The notes: a model not told the origin generated them from the sequence alone. 50,594 bases of DNA from Psychroflexus tropicus DSM 15496 (GCF_000378765.1 NZ_KB905348.1:1-50594); one strand, 5' to 3'; positions 7,851-18,153 are shown, counted from the first letter of the stretch. Made by a program: numbers and translations.

Positions 7851-10262
7851 TTAATTTTCATGTAAACATTGAAAGCTTCCAATAGGGCTCCCGTCTGGAA
7901 TAGAAGGAGAAGGGAATACCTCAAATTTTTCTGGTTCATCCATAAATTTATCAATGCGATACACTACTTCTAAACCCATTGCCGAGCCCTCCCCCTGATA
8001 GCTGTCTTTCAGCTGTTTCAAGGCTTGGTTAGCCAGAGCTTTTACCTGAGGAATGCTCTGGTTTGAAGCCGAGAGATTCATTAGATGCTTCAGCACGTTA
8101 TAGTTAATAGTATGCTGTATTTCGGTTAGGTAGTCGCTTTTAGGTACGTTTTCAAACGTGCTTTCAACCAGCGCTTTTAAAATGTCCTCTAAACTTAGGG
8201 CTGAAGCGTCCAACGCTTGCTGCTGAATCAATCGGTTGGCACGTTCTGGATGGAGCAATAGGCCTAAAGTCATATCACTAGCTGTAGCAGCTGCTCCCAA
8301 AGCGTCAAAACTTACACTGGCATTGCTTTTAAACGATTCTCGACTTCTCGAGTAGCCGAATGCGCGTGGAGGAAATAATTTCAAAATTCGTTCAGGAATG
8401 GCTAGTGTTTCAGCATCCAAAGTTTTTAGGACCGCCTTCAAGGCTTTAGTTTGATCTGTTTTAGAAACCGTACTGACCAATTTTAAATCACCTCCCTTGG
8501 TCGCATAATTATAATCTAATCCGCCTATCACTTTGCTAGCTGCTTCAGTTTGATAACGATGATAAAAATAAAGAGGAACAAATACATCTTCAAGTACGGA
8601 ATAAGCTTGTCCTGTTTTGATGTTATCTTCAGAAAAATTATTGATAGCGGTTTGCCGTAGCTCCAGAATTCGGTTTAATTCTTTGGTGGCACTTTCACCA
8701 TTATCCCAAAGGTGAGCGTAAGCATGAGCGCCTCCCTGGGCTCTTGCATCTCTATCGCTTATAAACTGCAAATTAGAACTTTCAGCCTGTTTTAAAACCG
8801 ACTTTAGATACTCCTCTTCAGTTTGGTTAGGTTTTGGATTACCGTAACTGTAAGCCACCGTAATTTTATCCCATTCGCCAATTCCAGTATCATAAGCCTT
8901 AGAGAAATCAATCTGATTTCCTTTAAATTTTAAATTAGGATGGGGGTAATCCATCACGCTGGCATCTTCATCGCTACTAGCGGCAAAATTATGGGCAAAG
9001 CCTAGCGTGTGTCCTACTTCATGAGCCGAAAGCTGTCGTATTCTTGCTAGTGCCATCTCTAGCATAGGCTCGTAATTATCATCTGAAGTGGCAAAAGGTC
9101 GATTCATAAGGGCCTGAGCAATCATATAATCCTGGCGAATTCTTAGACTCCCTAAACTAACGTGACCTTTTAATATTTCCCCGGTTCTTGGATCAACGAC
9201 ACTGGCACCATAACTCCAGCCACGAGTAGACCTGTGTACCCATTGAATCATGTTATAACGTAAATCCATAGGATCTGCCTCTTTAGGCAGTACCTTCACC
9301 TGAAAGGCATCCTTGTATCCAATAGCTTCGTAGGCCTGGTTCCACCACTTAGCCCCTTCCAGTAAAGCCGATTTGACGGGTTCTGGAGTGCCGGGATCCA
9401 AATAATAGACAATTGGCTCTTTGGCCTCACTAACTTTGGCTTCAGGATTCTTTTTTTCTAACCGATGACGAATGCTGAAACGCTTGGCTAAGGGTTCGTA
9501 AATGGGTGTGGCGTAATCCTGAAAACTTATAAAAATGGAACCGCTGTTAGGATCAAATTTTCTTGGTGAAAAACCCTCTTCTGGTAATTTTACAAAACTG
9601 TGGTGCTGAGTCACCGTTAAGTTGGAAGCATCGGGTGCTACCGACCTGATGTTTCTGCCTTGTGCAGTTCCAGTGAAGGTGAGCAAGGCTTCAAATTCTG
9701 TATTCTTAGGAAAAGCTTTGGTTCGTTGCATGGCTAGAGCACTTTTACTTTGGTCTATGCTGTAACTGCCTTGCTGTTGTTGCTTCAATCGCCTGGAAAC
9801 CCCATGGGTATCTTGCATCAAGAATGGAGTAAAATCGATTAGAAAGGTCCCTTCTTGTTCTTCTTTTATTTCAAAACCAAATAACACCGACTTGGCGAAG
9901 GCCTGCTCAACGCTTCGGCGTTCCAGTTCATTGTCTGTATTGGCTCTATAATCCTGATTGGGTTGCATCAGTAAAAGCTTATTTCCTGCCCTTTGAAATT
10001 TAACGATCGCCGTTCCGCCAAGTTGCCCTCGATCTAAACCAATATCGTTGGAGCCTAAGCCGCTGGTAAGGGAATGCACATAAATAAATTCCTGATCGAG
10101 TTGATCTACCTTCAGGTAAATCTTGTCTTCCTCTTCAGAGTACCAAAAATCAAAATAACCTTCATACTTTTTAAGGTCTTCTTTTTCCTTTAGGGTCTCA
10201 AAAGACTGAGAATAGCCTGTTAAAGTGATCAATAGTAAAGAAAGGTAAATCAGCTTATTCAT
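7851..10262 (-). CDS. Secreted zinc-dependent metalloprotease (DUF5117/metzincin-like)
   Basis: An 803-residue exported protein with a signal peptide in residues 1-19 (ending GYSQS). It carries a full metzincin zinc site, HEVGHTLGFAH (about 409-419), followed by a Met-turn-like VMDYPHP, so the catalytic Glu and three His are present. The N-terminal ~250 residues match the beta-rich DUF5117-type domain common in Bacteroidota zinc proteases, and about 90 residues before the zinc site TRGWSYGASVVDPRTGEI is typical of the group. It should degrade proteins in the periplasm or outside the cell. It lies downstream of the MoxR/BatA-like cluster with a 132-nt gap and just before the M24 lipoprotein. 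Confidence 0.9.
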   Translation of the reverse strand: MNKLIYLSLLLITLTGYSQSFETLKEKEDLKKYEGYFDFWYSEEEDKIYLKVDQLDQEFIYVHSLTSGLGSNDIGLDRGQLGGTAIVKFQRAGNKLLLMQPNQDYRANTDNELERRSVEQAFAKSVLFGFEIKEEQEGTFLIDFTPFLMQDTHGVSRRLKQQQQGSYSIDQSKSALAMQRTKAFPKNTEFEALLTFTGTAQGRNIRSVAPDASNLTVTQHHSFVKLPEEGFSPRKFDPNSGSIFISFQDYATPIYEPLAKRFSIRHRLEKKNPEAKVSEAKEPIVYYLDPGTPEPVKSALLEGAKWWNQAYEAIGYKDAFQVKVLPKEADPMDLRYNMIQWVHRSTRGWSYGASVVDPRTGEILKGHVSLGSLRIRQDYMIAQALMNRPFATSDDNYEPMLEMALARIRQLSAHEVGHTLGFAHNFAASSDEDASVMDYPHPNLKFKGNQIDFSKAYDTGIGEWDKITVAYSYGNPKPNQTEEEYLKSVLKQAESSNLQFISDRDARAQGGAHAYAHLWDNGESATKELNRILELRQTAINNFSEDNIKTGQAYSVLEDVFVPLYFYHRYQTEAASKVIGGLDYNYATKGGDLKLVSTVSKTDQTKALKAVLKTLDAETLAIPERILKLFPPRAFGYSRSRESFKSNASVSFDALGAAATASDMTLGLLLHPERANRLIQQQALDASALSLEDILKALVESTFENVPKSDYLTEIQHTINYNVLKHLMNLSASNQSIPQVKALANQALKQLKDSYQGEGSAMGLEVVYRIDKFMDEPEKFEVFPSPSIPDGSPIGSFQCLHEN

Positions 10263-10394
10263 AATTTAAGAATTATAGAGTTATAAAAAGTAACTTCAAA
10301 TATTAAGGGCTTTAAATAATTATCAGATTTTTCAGCTGTAAAATAAGACTTAAACTTAAGACCCTAAATGAATTCAATATAAAATTGAATGCTT

Positions 10395-12137
10395 TTATAA
10401 TTTTGGCTCAAACCACAAGCCGCCTATAGCCAAAAGGAACACTATAAAAAACCAAATCGGATGGATGGCTGCTAAGTTGGTTTCCTGATTTTTTTCTACC
10501 TGTTGTTCAGAAAAAAACCTTTTGTTGTTTTCTCGGTTCTGATAGGCTATTATATTTTTCCAGTCTTGGTTTTGATGGACATAATACTTAAAAACAGAAA
10601 GTGAATCTTGTTCAGCTTTCAACTCATGCCACCCTAAAGTTTTAGGGTAAATTCTGGTTTTCCAACGTTCAGGAATATATAAATCCTGACGTAAGGGGAC
10701 CTGGTACTTCTCTTCGGTCCATACTTTAGGGTCTTTAATACTGGTTTGTAGCTCAAACTTAAACGGCTCATCTATAAATGCAAACTGCTGCATTGCAGTC
10801 CAAATGATAGTTTGCGACTCCCTTTTGCTGAGTTGCTCCAGCAGTTCAGACCAAACCTGTTGATAGGCCTCTTCTTTTCCTTCCAGTTTCAGTTGCCAGG
10901 TTTGGGTTAGCACTGTTGTTCCTATTCGACCTTTACCTTTGCGATAATAGGCACTAATGATATCAGAATCTGATTTGTGAATTTCTTTTAAACCAAATTT
11001 GGGCTGCAATTTAAAGGCCTCCTTGCTAAAGCTTTCCTCTGGTAAATGATTCAATGTAACTTCACTTGTTCTGTCGGTTTCAAATAATATATCCTTAAGC
11101 CCTGGATTTAAACCAGAATCTTCTGTATTTCCCAACATCAGAAGCCCGAGCCCATCGTTTTCTATCGACCTCAGGAGAGTAATTTGTTGAGATGCTGAAA
11201 TCGATTTCAAACTTGCCTTATCAATGATTAATAAATCAAAATCCTCAAGCATCGCTGAGTTAAACCTGGATATATTTTTCTTTGGCCTATTGAAATATTC
11301 ATATTTAAATCTGTTTCTTGTGATGCGGGATTTAACCGCTAGAGCATGTTCCTGTTCGGCGAGGAAATTTTTTAAATATTTAATTTCAAAAGTAGGTTGA
11401 TATGCAAAAATCAGAATGTCTAAAGGTTTTGAAGTGTAAGCACTTAAAGGCAGTGGATCAGACTTGATTAGTTGACCTGTAGAATCCTTTTCTGAAAGTT
11501 TGTAAATGTAGTCTCCTTGCACCTTTAGGGGGGTTGATAAAGAAAATTGTTGGCTTTGTCCTGGAGATAATTTTACAGAGTCTAAGGCATTTCCCGCGGC
11601 ATCTTCTAAAAAAAGCTTTCTACCCGATGTAGGTCTGACAAATTCACCACGTATGTTTAATATATCCCCTGTTTGGTTTTGCTTATTATAATTGAGTTTT
11701 ATAATTCCTGGAGTGAATTGACCTGGTAAGAAGTCCACGTGGAGGTTTTCAAGTAGATGCAAATCATAGTCAGCAAGACCACTGCCTAAAACAAAAATTT
11801 GACTGGCCTCCTTTAAATTCAGCAAGTCTTGTTCTTGCCTGTAGTCTATGAGCATTGCTTCTTTATGTTTTTTTTGTAGGCTATCCAGTTGATCCTGATC
11901 AAAGTGTTCTGTTATAAGGATAATCACTTTATCTTTTGCAGGCTTTTCCAAAGCTGGTTCTAGAATAACCAGCAGAAGAGAGGTGAGTGCAATGCCTGCA
12001 AGTAGCATTTTTAAAACCAGGCGATGACGGCCGGAAGTCTTCCATTCTTTCCAGAAAAACACCAACATTAAAATCAGCCAGCCGACAAGAGCCGGCCAAA
12101 ACCAAGATGAATTTAAGAAAGTAAGACTTGTATTCAT
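10395..12137 (-). CDS. Membrane protein of the MoxR/BatA-like cluster, function unknown
   Basis: Two N-terminal membrane helices (about 13-30 and 43-62) and one C-terminal helix (about 558-575) enclose a ~490-residue domain, probably periplasmic. The N-terminal layout (helices followed by a short polar loop and VIILIT strand) echoes BatA/BatB-type proteins, but I see no MIDAS motif (DxSxS). The start overlaps the preceding gene by 4 nt (ATGA-type), so the two are translationally coupled. It probably works with the BatA-type and DUF4175-like proteins at the inner membrane. Confidence 0.75.
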   Translation of the reverse strand: MNTSLTFLNSSWFWPALVGWLILMLVFFWKEWKTSGRHRLVLKMLLAGIALTSLLLVILEPALEKPAKDKVIILITEHFDQDQLDSLQKKHKEAMLIDYRQEQDLLNLKEASQIFVLGSGLADYDLHLLENLHVDFLPGQFTPGIIKLNYNKQNQTGDILNIRGEFVRPTSGRKLFLEDAAGNALDSVKLSPGQSQQFSLSTPLKVQGDYIYKLSEKDSTGQLIKSDPLPLSAYTSKPLDILIFAYQPTFEIKYLKNFLAEQEHALAVKSRITRNRFKYEYFNRPKKNISRFNSAMLEDFDLLIIDKASLKSISASQQITLLRSIENDGLGLLMLGNTEDSGLNPGLKDILFETDRTSEVTLNHLPEESFSKEAFKLQPKFGLKEIHKSDSDIISAYYRKGKGRIGTTVLTQTWQLKLEGKEEAYQQVWSELLEQLSKRESQTIIWTAMQQFAFIDEPFKFELQTSIKDPKVWTEEKYQVPLRQDLYIPERWKTRIYPKTLGWHELKAEQDSLSVFKYYVHQNQDWKNIIAYQNRENNKRFFSEQQVEKNQETNLAAIHPIWFFIVFLLAIGGLWFEPKL

Positions 12138-14359
12138 TCCAGAGCTTTCATAATAGTTACATCGAGCTCTCCATAGAATTGAGAAGTCTTTTGAGGTTCT
12201 GGGGTTTGCTGAGGTATACTTTTTAACAAGCCTTTTTGGACCTCCCTCACTAATTCAACTTTTATGTTTTGAAGCTCTGTCAGTTTCTTAAGCTCTTGAA
12301 GTGTGGTCAGGTAACGCCCTGGATTTTCTATAGCCTGTTGTGAGAGTTCTTCTCTTGCTTTTTGAAAAAGAGACCTGTCCGCTTCACTGATTTTGAGATC
12401 GGAGCGCTTCAGGATTTCGAGTCTCTTTATACTTGTTTTGATGTAAGTAAAATTATCTGTAGTCTCTATCGTTTCCTGTTTACGCATGGTATTCACGTTT
12501 TCAAGGTCACCACTTAATCTTGCCTCCTCCTTAATTGGAGGGGGATCAAACCCAATGCGGTGAACGTAAATTCTTGCACTGTTTTTGATGTCCTGAATCA
12601 ATTCCAGAGCTTCATATTGATAAGGCAAAGACTGTTCTGGCTCATTAAGCCGTAAGTGCAATTCAGCATCCCACATGATATTTAAAGCCCGTCTTAATTT
12701 AGCCTTGAGGTTATCAGTAAATAAAGTTGCAGATTCTGGGTCACCATGGTTGTGCATATAGTTTTCTATACTGTTCTCACCTCCAGCGGTTTCATCATCA
12801 TGATCGTGGTCGTGGTCGTGAGTTTCCTCAACCAGGTTATGTTCATTTTCGCTATCGTGGTCGTGGGTATAACCTTCCAGCGGATCTTCACCATGATCGT
12901 GATCTTCACCCATGGTGGAAGATTCTGTTTGACTGATGCTGCCCTCAGCTTCATCTCCCATAAACTGTCCGTATTTAAGTCGTAATGATTTTTGATCGAA
13001 TCCTAATTCATTACTAGTGGAGTTAAATTTCTGAGTCGGTATCTTTCCTCGCTGGCTTATTAGTTTTTTAGTGTCTATGATCAGCTGTCGCTGGCTTCTA
13101 AAATAATCGGGCATGAGGTCCACGCCCATACCAGTTTCTACACCCATCCCATAATCTGTTGTGTCTTTTATCACAGCAAAATAAGTTTGACTCCTAGATC
13201 TATTCGCCTTAGGAAACCTATTGTCTTTAGCCTCTACATAAAAGTATAGCTCATCACCAGGCCCCATATTCATACTGTCTAAATGAATCAACTTTTTTAA
13301 TCTGAGTTCCTTTTTACCTTTCACAATCCTGGTGTCGAATTGTAGTTGTTCTTCCCTGAATTTTACAGATTCTCCGCTACCTTTACTCACAGTAGCAATA
13401 ATGTAGGCCTTATTTATCCCAAAATCATCGGTGATTATGCTATTAAGATTGAGGTTTTTATCTTCATTAAAATCAAATGAGGTAAACTGTTTTAAATCCT
13501 GAATGCGAATTACAGGAGATTGATCTGTCAACACTTCAATAGCATACAAATCTGAGATGTAGGTTCTTCCTGTGGAATCTTTAAATTTGAAATTGTAAAA
13601 TCCAGAGTTTTCTAAAACTGTACTTCCCTTGTATAAAGATCCCTTCTTCTGTAAAGGTTTGACTCCTCCTGTACTTTCTAAACTGACTGAATCTATTGGT
13701 CCATTAAAATTCAGATTCCAGCTCACTGTAGAGCCTTCAACAGCTTTAATGTTCATCCTGGAAGCGGTCTTTTTCGGAAGATTGGTGTAGGGAGGATAAG
13801 TAATTGTAACCTCTTGTGAATTCAGAACTGGCTTATCTACTTCTATGGCAGAAGAATCTGTGGGTATAAAATTTATCGATCCACTATTAGGATCTTTTGT
13901 TGGTTTAAGACCAGAATTATTAGTCACCCCGGTATAAAAGCCTAAGTAGCCAACACCAGCTAATAAAATGGCGGTAAGTAAAGCTGCTCCTAAATGATGT
14001 TTGGGTTTGATGTTTTTTATTTCGGTACTTAAGATTTTTGAAATCTTTTGCTGCTGAAGCTGAGCAACACCGCTGAGTTCCTCAGCCTGATGGAGTAACA
14101 GCCCTGTAGAGAATTCTAACTGATTTGAGTTATGATCTATATGTTTACTTACTTTTTGTAAGTCGATCTTCCAGGGTTTTTTAACCAAAAGAACAGCTAC
14201 ACTTATAATGATACCAAAAAGGCCACTCCACAGCCAATTGCCAGAGAGGAAGCCTATCAATAAAAAGAACCCAATAGCAAATAAGACAACCTCCAACCAT
14301 AGCAGTAGCTGCCATTGTTTTTTAAATTGTATCAAAAGCGTTTTCCCGGTTGAATTCAT
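12134..14359 (-). CDS. DUF4175-like membrane protein with a His/Asp-rich segment
   Basis: Of 741 residues, the first ~150 contain three membrane helices (about 15-35, 38-56, 123-145). A large region follows with immunoglobulin-like strands and then helical, coiled-coil-like sequence towards the C-terminus. This resembles the DUF4175-annotated proteins found in Bacteroidota next to MoxR and DUF58 genes. Residues about 481-538 are an insertion packed with His, Asp and Glu (for example THDHDHDHDDE), likely to bind metal or act as a flexible spacer. Four-nucleotide overlaps on both sides place it firmly in the operon. It probably forms an inner-membrane complex with its neighbours. Confidence 0.7.
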   Translation of the reverse strand: MNSTGKTLLIQFKKQWQLLLWLEVVLFAIGFFLLIGFLSGNWLWSGLFGIIISVAVLLVKKPWKIDLQKVSKHIDHNSNQLEFSTGLLLHQAEELSGVAQLQQQKISKILSTEIKNIKPKHHLGAALLTAILLAGVGYLGFYTGVTNNSGLKPTKDPNSGSINFIPTDSSAIEVDKPVLNSQEVTITYPPYTNLPKKTASRMNIKAVEGSTVSWNLNFNGPIDSVSLESTGGVKPLQKKGSLYKGSTVLENSGFYNFKFKDSTGRTYISDLYAIEVLTDQSPVIRIQDLKQFTSFDFNEDKNLNLNSIITDDFGINKAYIIATVSKGSGESVKFREEQLQFDTRIVKGKKELRLKKLIHLDSMNMGPGDELYFYVEAKDNRFPKANRSRSQTYFAVIKDTTDYGMGVETGMGVDLMPDYFRSQRQLIIDTKKLISQRGKIPTQKFNSTSNELGFDQKSLRLKYGQFMGDEAEGSISQTESSTMGEDHDHGEDPLEGYTHDHDSENEHNLVEETHDHDHDHDDETAGGENSIENYMHNHGDPESATLFTDNLKAKLRRALNIMWDAELHLRLNEPEQSLPYQYEALELIQDIKNSARIYVHRIGFDPPPIKEEARLSGDLENVNTMRKQETIETTDNFTYIKTSIKRLEILKRSDLKISEADRSLFQKAREELSQQAIENPGRYLTTLQELKKLTELQNIKVELVREVQKGLLKSIPQQTPEPQKTSQFYGELDVTIMKALE

Positions 14360-15603
14360 TGTTTTCTATGCTTTGATAATAAACGTTCAGAACAAAGTAA
14401 TATAAAAAAACCAATCCATAAATATTCGGAAAAATCCTGTCCGTTTTGATTTAATTCTAGGCTTGATCGTTTTTTTAGACGGGTTTGTAGTTGATCCATA
14501 CCCATCACTCGTTCATCTAGTGGCATTGCGGCCTGTTCCAGACTTGAGTAGGGTTTTAGTATATCTATTAATTCTATGCCTAACCGCTCATTTACAATAT
14601 TTTCTGAATTTAGAGCGGAGGTTAAAATGTAATCCTGATCGTTTTCCCCCTTCATGATTAATGATGAGGCCAAAGCATCCTCCTTAAACCTCAACACTTT
14701 TGCTGTAGTCTCCGGAACCGGATCTTGACTTAGCCAGATGAGCAGCTCTGGCGAGTTTGATTTTAAAATCTCTTTTTTATTAACGGAGTTGATTTCAATA
14801 GGATGGTTGAGGTAGTTTGCTATAGCCGAAAAGACCATTTTTAGATAACGGCCTTCTTGATTTAATTTTCCTTCAGCAACTAAGTTTATACGTATAGTAT
14901 CAGCTTCTATGCTAGGAAGTGAATCGGTCATTGTACTGTTTACTTCTTTCTTCCTTTTTATAAATTTTAAACTATTTGAAGTGCTAGAAACCGAAATCAA
15001 TTCATTTTCAACTCCTCGTTTGATTATCCCAACCAAAGTTGTTGTAGGTTGAACTTGACCAATTGGTACCCAGTTGATATGGTTTTGAAGTGCTGGCCGC
15101 TTTCCCTTAATGTGTTTTAGAAATGCATTGGTAAACACAATTATACTGTCGGTGTTAAGGTTTTGCATAGCTCTGCCTAGTTGCCAGTAGTCTAAATCAC
15201 TTTTTAAATCAGAACTTTCATAATCTTCTGTATAAATCGGAAAGTTGTTTTCTAATAAACGGACTTCTTTTTTTTGATTTAGACTATCCACAAGCTTTTT
15301 CAGATTTGGAGAGTCCAGTAATGAAGCTTCCACGATATAGGTTAAAGAAGATGAATCTTTCTCTCCAGGTAACCGCGGTTTCGATAATATAAAAACCAGA
15401 AGAGCAATCAGTAGCATCCTAAGTAGGAGGAGGGCGATCTCATTGATCTTAAGGCTTCTGCTTTTTTGAGCATCCGATTCCTGTAAATATTTTATGCTTC
15501 CAACTTTAATGTGTTTTTCCTGTTTTTTACTCCAGATATGAATGGCTAAGGGGACGCCAAGTCCTATTAATGCCCACAAAAAAGAAGGGTTGAGAAAAAA
15601 CAT
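14356..15603 (-). CDS. BatA-type aerotolerance protein (N-terminal domain family)
   Basis: The first 80 residues are the BatA N-terminal signature: a helix beginning FLNPSFLWALIGLGVPLAIHIW, a basic loop, then a second helix ending in LSKPRLP. The rest (415 aa total) is a soluble domain with a last helix near the C-terminus (about 393-409). The family occurs beside MoxR and DUF58 genes and is linked to envelope stress or aerotolerance in some Bacteroidota. Here the gene sits 1 nt after the DUF58 gene and overlaps the next by 4 nt. There is no clear VWA metal site. Confidence 0.85.
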   Translation of the reverse strand: MFFLNPSFLWALIGLGVPLAIHIWSKKQEKHIKVGSIKYLQESDAQKSRSLKINEIALLLLRMLLIALLVFILSKPRLPGEKDSSSLTYIVEASLLDSPNLKKLVDSLNQKKEVRLLENNFPIYTEDYESSDLKSDLDYWQLGRAMQNLNTDSIIVFTNAFLKHIKGKRPALQNHINWVPIGQVQPTTTLVGIIKRGVENELISVSSTSNSLKFIKRKKEVNSTMTDSLPSIEADTIRINLVAEGKLNQEGRYLKMVFSAIANYLNHPIEINSVNKKEILKSNSPELLIWLSQDPVPETTAKVLRFKEDALASSLIMKGENDQDYILTSALNSENIVNERLGIELIDILKPYSSLEQAAMPLDERVMGMDQLQTRLKKRSSLELNQNGQDFSEYLWIGFFILLCSERLLSKHRKQ

Positions 15604-15604
15604 A

Positions 15605-16501
15605 CTAGATTAATTTTTGTCGGGTCTTAAGGAGCATTTGAAGTGGCTTTTCCAAAGGGTCGTTAAGGTTGATCAATTGATAATGTATTGCATTATTCAA
15701 TATGTGTTGTTTCATTAAATCGATGGCCTTTGTCATTGTTTTAAGGTACGATGTTCGTGCCTTCTCAGCTTCGATCTCCATGGTGACGCCACTTTCAAGA
15801 TCTTCAAATATCAAAGCACCTTCATAATTGAAATCCAATTCATTTTTTCCCAGAATATGAAGAACGACAACTTCATTTTTTGAAGTTTTTAATTTTGTAA
15901 TTACACTGCTAAGTTCTTCCGTTTCTTCGTGAAGATCTGTAATAAAGAATATCAATTCTTTATGGTTCCTGTTGTGGATTTTTTCAATGTCTTTAAAATT
16001 AGCTGGCCATTTGCCTTCGGTTTCAATATTGATAAGTTCTTGTAATAATCTATTAAAGTGTTTCTTCTGAACCTTTGGTTGAAGGTACCGCAACTTGTAA
16101 TTATTCAAAGCATATAAGCCTACGGCATCACCCTGAGAATGTGCAAGCCAGGCTAAAGATGCTGTCATCACCCTAGCAAAATCAATTTTGCTGAGTCCCT
16201 GTTCTTCGTGCTGCATCGATTGGCTGGCATCTATAACAAATTTAACTGAAATGTGTGTTTCGACTTCAGACTGCTTAATATAATATCTTCCAGAACGGGC
16301 TAACATTTTCCAATCCAGGAGACGAAGATCATCTCCAACTTCATAGCCTCGGTATTGGCTAAACTCCATGCCAGATCCCAGCCTTCGGCTGTGATGATGT
16401 CCAGACAAGTGACCATCTACCACCAGTCTTGATATAAGTGACAAACCACTTATACTATTGATGATTTCTGGCTTCAATAATTGTCTGTAATCCTTTTTCA
16501 C
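15605..16501 (-). CDS. DUF58 domain protein (VWA-like partner of MoxR)
   Basis: This 298-residue protein has the DUF58 core: GMEFSQYRGYEVGDDLRLLD (about 44-63) followed by DWKMLARSGRYY, and a VWA-like MIDAS motif DASQSM at residue 91. DUF58 proteins are encoded beside MoxR AAA+ ATPases; MoxR is thought to act on or through them to assemble or activate other proteins. It has no membrane segment. It begins 4 nt after the moxR stop, so the pair is co-expressed. Confidence 0.9.
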   Translation of the reverse strand: MKKDYRQLLKPEIINSISGLSLISRLVVDGHLSGHHHSRRLGSGMEFSQYRGYEVGDDLRLLDWKMLARSGRYYIKQSEVETHISVKFVIDASQSMQHEEQGLSKIDFARVMTASLAWLAHSQGDAVGLYALNNYKLRYLQPKVQKKHFNRLLQELINIETEGKWPANFKDIEKIHNRNHKELIFFITDLHEETEELSSVITKLKTSKNEVVVLHILGKNELDFNYEGALIFEDLESGVTMEIEAEKARTSYLKTMTKAIDLMKQHILNNAIHYQLINLNDPLEKPLQMLLKTRQKLI

Positions 16502-16505
16502 TTTA

Positions 16506-17510
16506 TTAAGATTTAACTGGCGTTATAGAGCTTAGTAATTCTGATGTGACATCATCAGCATAGATACCTTCAGCTTCTGCCTTAAAGTTAACAATGACTC
16601 TATGCCGAAGCACGGGATAAGCACAATGTTTAAGGTCTTCTGGAGTTACCGCTAATCTTCCATGGAGTAGTGCTCTTGCTTTTGCAGTAAGGATTAAGGC
16701 CTGACCAGCTCTTGGGCCAGCTCCCCAGCTCACCCATTCTTTGACGTATTCATGAGTAGTGCTTTCTGGGCGAGTAGCTCGTATCAAAGTATTGACAAAG
16801 GAGATTAACTCATCACTAATTGGCACCTCTCTCACCAGTTGCTGTAATCTTAATATTTCAGCACCACCAAGCACTGGCTTAATTTTTTCACCTTTGGTTC
16901 CTGTGGTATCGGTTAAAATTTTATTTTCTTCACTTTCAGTGGGATATCCAATTTTTATATAGAATAAAAACCTATCCTGTTGAGCTTCTGGTAAAGGAAA
17001 GGTTCCAGATTGCTCAATCGGATTTTGAGTCGCTAGAATAAAAAAAGGACGATCTAAGGAGTAGGTTTTACCTGAATAAGTGACTTCAAACTCTTGCATG
17101 GCTTCAAGTAAAGCCGCCTGTGTTTTTGGTGGAGTACGATTTATTTCATCGGCAAGTATAATGTTTGCAAAGATGGGACCTTTGTTAAATTCAAAGAACT
17201 TCTTTCCCGTGGTGTGATCTTCTTCAAGGATTTCTGTGCCAATAATATCAGAAGGCATCAAATCCGGAGTAAACTGAATTCGATTGAATTTTAAGGAAAT
17301 GGCTTGTGAAAGCGTCCGTATCATTAAGGTTTTAGCCAAACCTGGTACTCCTTCCAGTAAAGCATGACCACCTGCTAAAAAGGTGATAAGTAATTGATCG
17401 ATTGTGTCTGTCTGACCCACAATAACCTTGGAAATTTCAGCTTTTAGATCATTTAACTTCTCGGTTAAATCATTTACTTCTAGTTCCAAATTTGAGAGGG
17501 ATTTATTCAT
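16506..17510 (-). CDS. MoxR-family AAA+ ATPase
   Basis: The Walker A GVPGLAKT (54-61), Walker B ILADEINRTPPKTQAA (about 118) and sensor 1 ATQNP are all present, and the 334-residue length is usual for the MoxR family. These ATPases act as chaperones for VWA-domain partners. The partner is most likely the DUF58 protein encoded immediately downstream. The order TldDE, DUF4159, MoxR, DUF58, BatA and DUF4175 suggests a role in envelope maintenance. The DUF4159 gene ends 10 nt before this start. Confidence 0.95.
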   Translation of the reverse strand: MNKSLSNLELEVNDLTEKLNDLKAEISKVIVGQTDTIDQLLITFLAGGHALLEGVPGLAKTLMIRTLSQAISLKFNRIQFTPDLMPSDIIGTEILEEDHTTGKKFFEFNKGPIFANIILADEINRTPPKTQAALLEAMQEFEVTYSGKTYSLDRPFFILATQNPIEQSGTFPLPEAQQDRFLFYIKIGYPTESEENKILTDTTGTKGEKIKPVLGGAEILRLQQLVREVPISDELISFVNTLIRATRPESTTHEYVKEWVSWGAGPRAGQALILTAKARALLHGRLAVTPEDLKHCAYPVLRHRVIVNFKAEAEGIYADDVTSELLSSITPVKS

Positions 17511-17520
17511 TTCTTAGAGT

Positions 17521-18153
17521 TTATGAGGTTAGAGCATACATGACAATGTTAACTCCAAATCTGGTATTGTCTATTTTATAAAATCGCTTATTTCTGAAAT
17601 CGTAATCCCATTCACAACCGTAATCTTTATTGCTGTATAAAACGCCAATTCTTCCATCAATAATGATAGCTTTTAAATAATCGTGAACCAGATCATCCCC
17701 CCAGCCATTAAGTTCCTGAGAAGTTGTTGGAGGTCCATCGTCGAATTCGAAAAACACTTTATAAAGTTCATGGTTGTTTGATAGTTTCACTAGAGCTTCA
17801 GGTCCGAAAATTTTTTCCATCTGTCGTTCGAATGATTTTGCAAATAGCCCATCGATATCATGATTGCAATCGTCTGCAAACACAAAACCGCCGTTTTTAA
17901 TGTATTGCTCGAAATTTGACTCTTCTTTACTTGTGAATTCTACCAATTTATGCCCGGAAATATAACAGAAGGGACACTTAAAAATTTCTTCACTGCTTAA
18001 AGGCACTATATTTTCTAAAGTGTTCACTTCTAAAGTAGTATACTCTACAAGTGAGTTCAATAAATTAGAGGGCATGCGTTGGTCGACATCCCAATCTCCA
18101 GATTCGTATTGTAGTCTTGTAAAGAAAAAACTATTATTTAAGCTTGTAGTCAT
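17521..18153 (-). CDS. DUF4159 domain protein
   Basis: A 210-residue protein starting FFFTRLQYESGDWDVD, with a central FCYISGHKLVEF and a KNGGFVFADDCNHD stretch. These are the marks of the DUF4159 family, which has a class I glutamine amidotransferase-like fold without proven activity. It lacks a signal peptide although most relatives are exported or membrane-bound. It ends 10 nt before moxR and is probably the first gene of that operon, because a terminator lies between it and tldE. Confidence 0.85.
   Translation of the reverse strand: MTTSLNNSFFFTRLQYESGDWDVDQRMPSNLLNSLVEYTTLEVNTLENIVPLSSEEIFKCPFCYISGHKLVEFTSKEESNFEQYIKNGGFVFADDCNHDIDGLFAKSFERQMEKIFGPEALVKLSNNHELYKVFFEFDDGPPTTSQELNGWGDDLVHDYLKAIIIDGRIGVLYSNKDYGCEWDYDFRNKRFYKIDNTRFGVNIVMYALTS

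Noticed and set aside
12727-12985. Three overlapping ORFs opposite the His-rich segment of the DUF4175-like gene
   Set aside because: They are shadows created by GATCATGATCG-like repeats; they have low-complexity products and lie within a well-supported gene.
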